A stretch of 24,532 nucleotides of DNA from DASZHJ01 sp035263705 (GTDB lineage: Bacteria > Pseudomonadota > Alphaproteobacteria > ATCC43930 > CGMCC-115725), in NCBI GenBank assembly GCA_035263705.1, contig DATFRA010000434.1, forward strand, positions 1 to 24,532, read 5' to 3'. Under the pieces are notes generated by a model. It had not been told where the DNA came from. It worked only from the letters and a program-made list of their open reading frames with translations, and made no database searches. The translations under genes were made by a program, and so were the position numbers. Below are positions 22,986-24,532 of the stretch, piece by piece (the stretch's first letter is position 1; each line of letters opens with the position of its first letter).

Positions 22986-23018
22986 ATCCCGTCGACGCGC
23001 GCAGGTCGCGGGATTTTT
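22986..23018 (+). terminator. Intrinsic-terminator-like hairpin without an upstream gene
   Basis: ATCCCG (22986-22991) and CGAC (22993-22996) pair with GTCG (23005-23008) and CGGGAT (23009-23014), leaving one bulged T and an 8-base loop. The stem is followed directly by a run of five T (23014-23018). This is a classic plus-strand terminator form, yet no plus-strand gene lies to its left before rpsU, 3.4 kb away. It could end a small RNA or be a leader attenuator for the sigma gene. Confidence 0.55.
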
Positions 23019-23087
23019 CCAAGCATCTTCAATGTCTTGGGAGAGTATTTTCCGGATGTCTCAGAGGTCGAGGCCGCTTGCCCCAAG

Positions 23088-23112
23088 GGAATAAAGCCAA
23101 TCAGGACCCGTT
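23088..23112 (+). promoter_or_regulatory. EcfG-like promoter for the ECF sigma gene
   Basis: GGAAT (23088-23092), 16 bases, then CGTT (23109-23112). The alphaproteobacterial general-stress sigma EcfG recognises GGAAC-N16/17-CGTT, so only one base differs. A start site near 23119 would leave about 45 bases of leader before the GTG at 23165. It may be used by EcfG or by the encoded sigma factor itself. Confidence 0.5.
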
Positions 23113-23164
23113 GTCAGTCCGTCAAGCCGGTTCGAGCGACCCGGCGGCGTCGGGGTTCCGCCCA

Positions 23165-23686
23165 GTGAGCGCTCGCTTCAGCGACCAGCTCGTGGCGGTC
23201 CTGCCCCGACTCCGGCGTTTCGCCCGCGGTCTAACCGGCTCCGCGGTCGAGGCGGACGACCTGGTCCAGGCGGCCTGCGAGCGGGCATTGACCCGCGAGC
23301 ACCAGTTCCAGGAAGGCACCCGCTTCGACAGCTGGATGTTCCGCATCGTGCAGACGATCTGGATCGACCAGATCCGAGCGCGGGACGTCCGCAAGGAGGA
23401 GCCGGAGACCGAGGCGGAGCGCATCGGCAGTGACGAGCCGATGCGCCGGGTCGAAGCGAGGCTGGCGCTTGCCGAGGTGCGGCGGGCGCTCAAGGAGCTG
23501 CCATCCGAGCAACGGGCGGCGCTGCTCCTCGTGACGGTGGATGGATTGAGTTACAAGGAAGCGGCTGCAGTCGCGGAAGTGCCTGTGGGCACCATTATGA
23601 GCCGCTTGGCACGGGCGCGGGTGGCGCTTCAAGCCAAGCTCGGCGGCGGTCGCGGGAGCAAGAACGATGCAGAAGCCAAGCGATGA
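23165..23686 (+). CDS. ECF-type RNA polymerase sigma factor
   Basis: The protein has 173 residues from GTG. Region 2 is seen in LPRLRRFARGLTGSAVEADDLVQAACERAL and FDSWMFRIVQTIWIDQIRAR; region 4 is LPSEQRAALLLVTVDGL then SYKEAAAVAEVPVGTIMSRLARAR, a helix-turn-helix that reads the -35 element. Only regions 2 and 4 are present, as in extracytoplasmic-function sigma factors. The frame continues upstream to a TTG at 23078, but that part has lower third-base GC and lies across the EcfG-like promoter, so the GTG is preferred. It overlaps the anti-sigma gene by 20 bp, a standard arrangement for a sigma factor held inactive by its neighbour. Confidence 0.9.
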   Translation: MSARFSDQLVAVLPRLRRFARGLTGSAVEADDLVQAACERALTREHQFQEGTRFDSWMFRIVQTIWIDQIRARDVRKEEPETEAERIGSDEPMRRVEARLALAEVRRALKELPSEQRAALLLVTVDGLSYKEAAAVAEVPVGTIMSRLARARVALQAKLGGGRGSKNDAEAKR

Positions 23687-24524
23687 GGTCCTGATCGCCT
23701 ATCTCGATGGCGAGCTCGACGCGGATAAGGCGAACGAAGTAGCCACAGCGATCGCGAGCGATCCCGTGCTGGCCCGCGAGGCGCAGGCCTTGGCGGAGAC
23801 GGCGGCCGCGTTGCGCGCGGCGTTCGATGACGTGCTTCACGAGCCCGTGCCCGAGCGCCTGCTCGCGGCGGCTCGGGGCGAGCTCGGCGGCGACAAGGTT
23901 CTGAGGTTTCCGGAGCCGCGCCGGCGCGCAGTCGCCCAGCCGGTTGCGAGCTGGCGACGCTGGGCGGCGCTCCCGGTCGCCGCGTCGGTCGCATGCCTGA
24001 TCGTCGGCGGTGGCTTCGGGTACCTCGTGGCGACCCAGCCGCCGATCGGGGGCACGGTTCCGCCTTCGGATCAGGCGGTGGCGGTCAACTCCAACTGGCT
24101 CGACAACGTCGCGGGCTATCACAAGATGCTCGTGAATGCGGGCTCGAACGACGTTGCGCTGGTCGACATTCCCGCCGATCCCCAGCACGCCGGCAACGGC
24201 AAGCTGGCACTGCCGCAGGATTTCCACCTGCCGGACCTGAAGCCGTGGGGCCTCACCTATCAGGGCGGCCGGGTGCTTTTCATCGAGGGTCGCCCGGCGA
24301 CGCAACTCTTCTACACGACCGACAACAAGGCGCTTGGCCCGGTGACGGTGGTGGTGGCGAACACGTCGCTGGCCGACAAGGCGCCGACGCCCGAACAGCG
24401 CGGCGAGATAAACCTGCTCTGGTGGCGACATCACGGGCATGAGTACGCCGTCGTTGGCACGGCCAATCACGGCTATCTCTGGAACATCCACAACGACCTC
24501 GCCTGGCAGCTGGACGCGATCTAG
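23667..24524 (+). CDS. Membrane anti-sigma factor
   Basis: The protein has 285 residues. The N-terminal SDEVLIAYLDGELDADKANEVATAIASDP is the helical sigma-binding module of anti-sigma factors; it lacks the HxxxCxxC zinc motif, so it is not a zinc-binding redox type. A single membrane segment follows at about residues 99-121 (WAALPVAASVACLIVGGGFGYLVA). The external part of about 160 residues includes FHLPDLKPWGLTYQGGRVLFI, ATQLFYTTDNKALGP and INLLWWRHHGHEYAVVG, a pattern found in other membrane anti-sigma factors of Alphaproteobacteria. It probably senses an envelope signal and releases the sigma factor, perhaps through proteolysis (inference). The gene is complete; its stop is 8 bases before the window's right end. 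Confidence 0.88.
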   Translation: MQKPSDEVLIAYLDGELDADKANEVATAIASDPVLAREAQALAETAAALRAAFDDVLHEPVPERLLAAARGELGGDKVLRFPEPRRRAVAQPVASWRRWAALPVAASVACLIVGGGFGYLVATQPPIGGTVPPSDQAVAVNSNWLDNVAGYHKMLVNAGSNDVALVDIPADPQHAGNGKLALPQDFHLPDLKPWGLTYQGGRVLFIEGRPATQLFYTTDNKALGPVTVVVANTSLADKAPTPEQRGEINLLWWRHHGHEYAVVGTANHGYLWNIHNDLAWQLDAI

Positions 24525-24532
24525 CCGCCCCA

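Larger units (their letters stand above)
22634..23164. other. 531-bp intergenic region between pntAA and the sigma factor
   Basis: This is the longest stretch without a recognisable gene. Several open frames cross it on both strands, but none has a family resemblance, a good ribosome binding site or gene-like third-base composition. It must hold the pnt promoter (minus strand) and the sigma-gene promoter (plus strand). It contains a 13-bp palindrome TGCAT-AGA-ATGCA (22969-22981), a terminator-like hairpin (22986-23018) and an EcfG-like promoter (23088-23112), listed separately. Confidence 0.6.

Noticed and set aside
22648..23168. Overlapping open frames in the pntAA-sigma gap as possible small genes
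   Set aside because: No ribosome binding sites, no recognisable motifs and shadow-type composition; kept as intergenic DNA.

Overview
The window is dense, high-GC bacterial DNA carrying about 25 protein-coding genes and no rRNA, tRNA, insertion sequence or CRISPR array that I can see. The gene set points to an alphaproteobacterium, probably of a Rhodospirillales-like lineage. The evidence is a three-gene proton-translocating transhydrogenase (pntAA-pntAB-pntB), a COQ9-family gene on the strand opposite rpsU, two DUF465 (YdcH-type) genes, the PurE/PurK pair, and an ECF sigma/anti-sigma pair with an EcfG-like promoter. The exact genus cannot be read from the sequence.

Layout. 1-2679: the 3' end of an acyl-CoA synthetase, then a large membrane protein fused to a spermidine-synthase-like domain. 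2761-6389: conserved housekeeping genes, namely DUF465, a UbiX-type flavin prenyltransferase, a DUF2927 lipoprotein with a metzincin-type zinc site, a 6-phosphofructokinase and a second DUF465. 6394-13327: a more accessory-looking block. It holds a LysR regulator divergent from a duplicated-cupin protein and a single-cupin protein, then a SelA-like PLP enzyme divergent from a complete polar amino-acid ABC importer (binding protein, two permeases, ATPase). A long palindromic repeat sits between the binding protein and the first permease. 13443-15016: purE-purK with a good sigma-70-like promoter. 15021-16210: a beta-class-like GST divergent from an HxlR-family regulator.

16227-19192 (minus strand) looks like one operon: peptide deformylase, COQ9 family, a TPR/2OG-Fe(II) oxygenase and a TfoX-like protein. 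rpsU runs the other way with a strong hairpin in its leader. 19637-22633 (minus) is the transhydrogenase operon. A gap of about 530 bp with an orphan terminator-like hairpin follows. The window ends with an ECF sigma factor overlapping its membrane anti-sigma factor.

The most interesting parts are the 6.4-13.3 kb block, where two divergent promoter regions organise cupin, PLP-enzyme and transporter genes that may act together on an amino-acid-like substrate, and the sigma-factor region with its EcfG-like promoter and orphan hairpin. I did not find a clearly unprecedented system; the candidates are stated with their limits.
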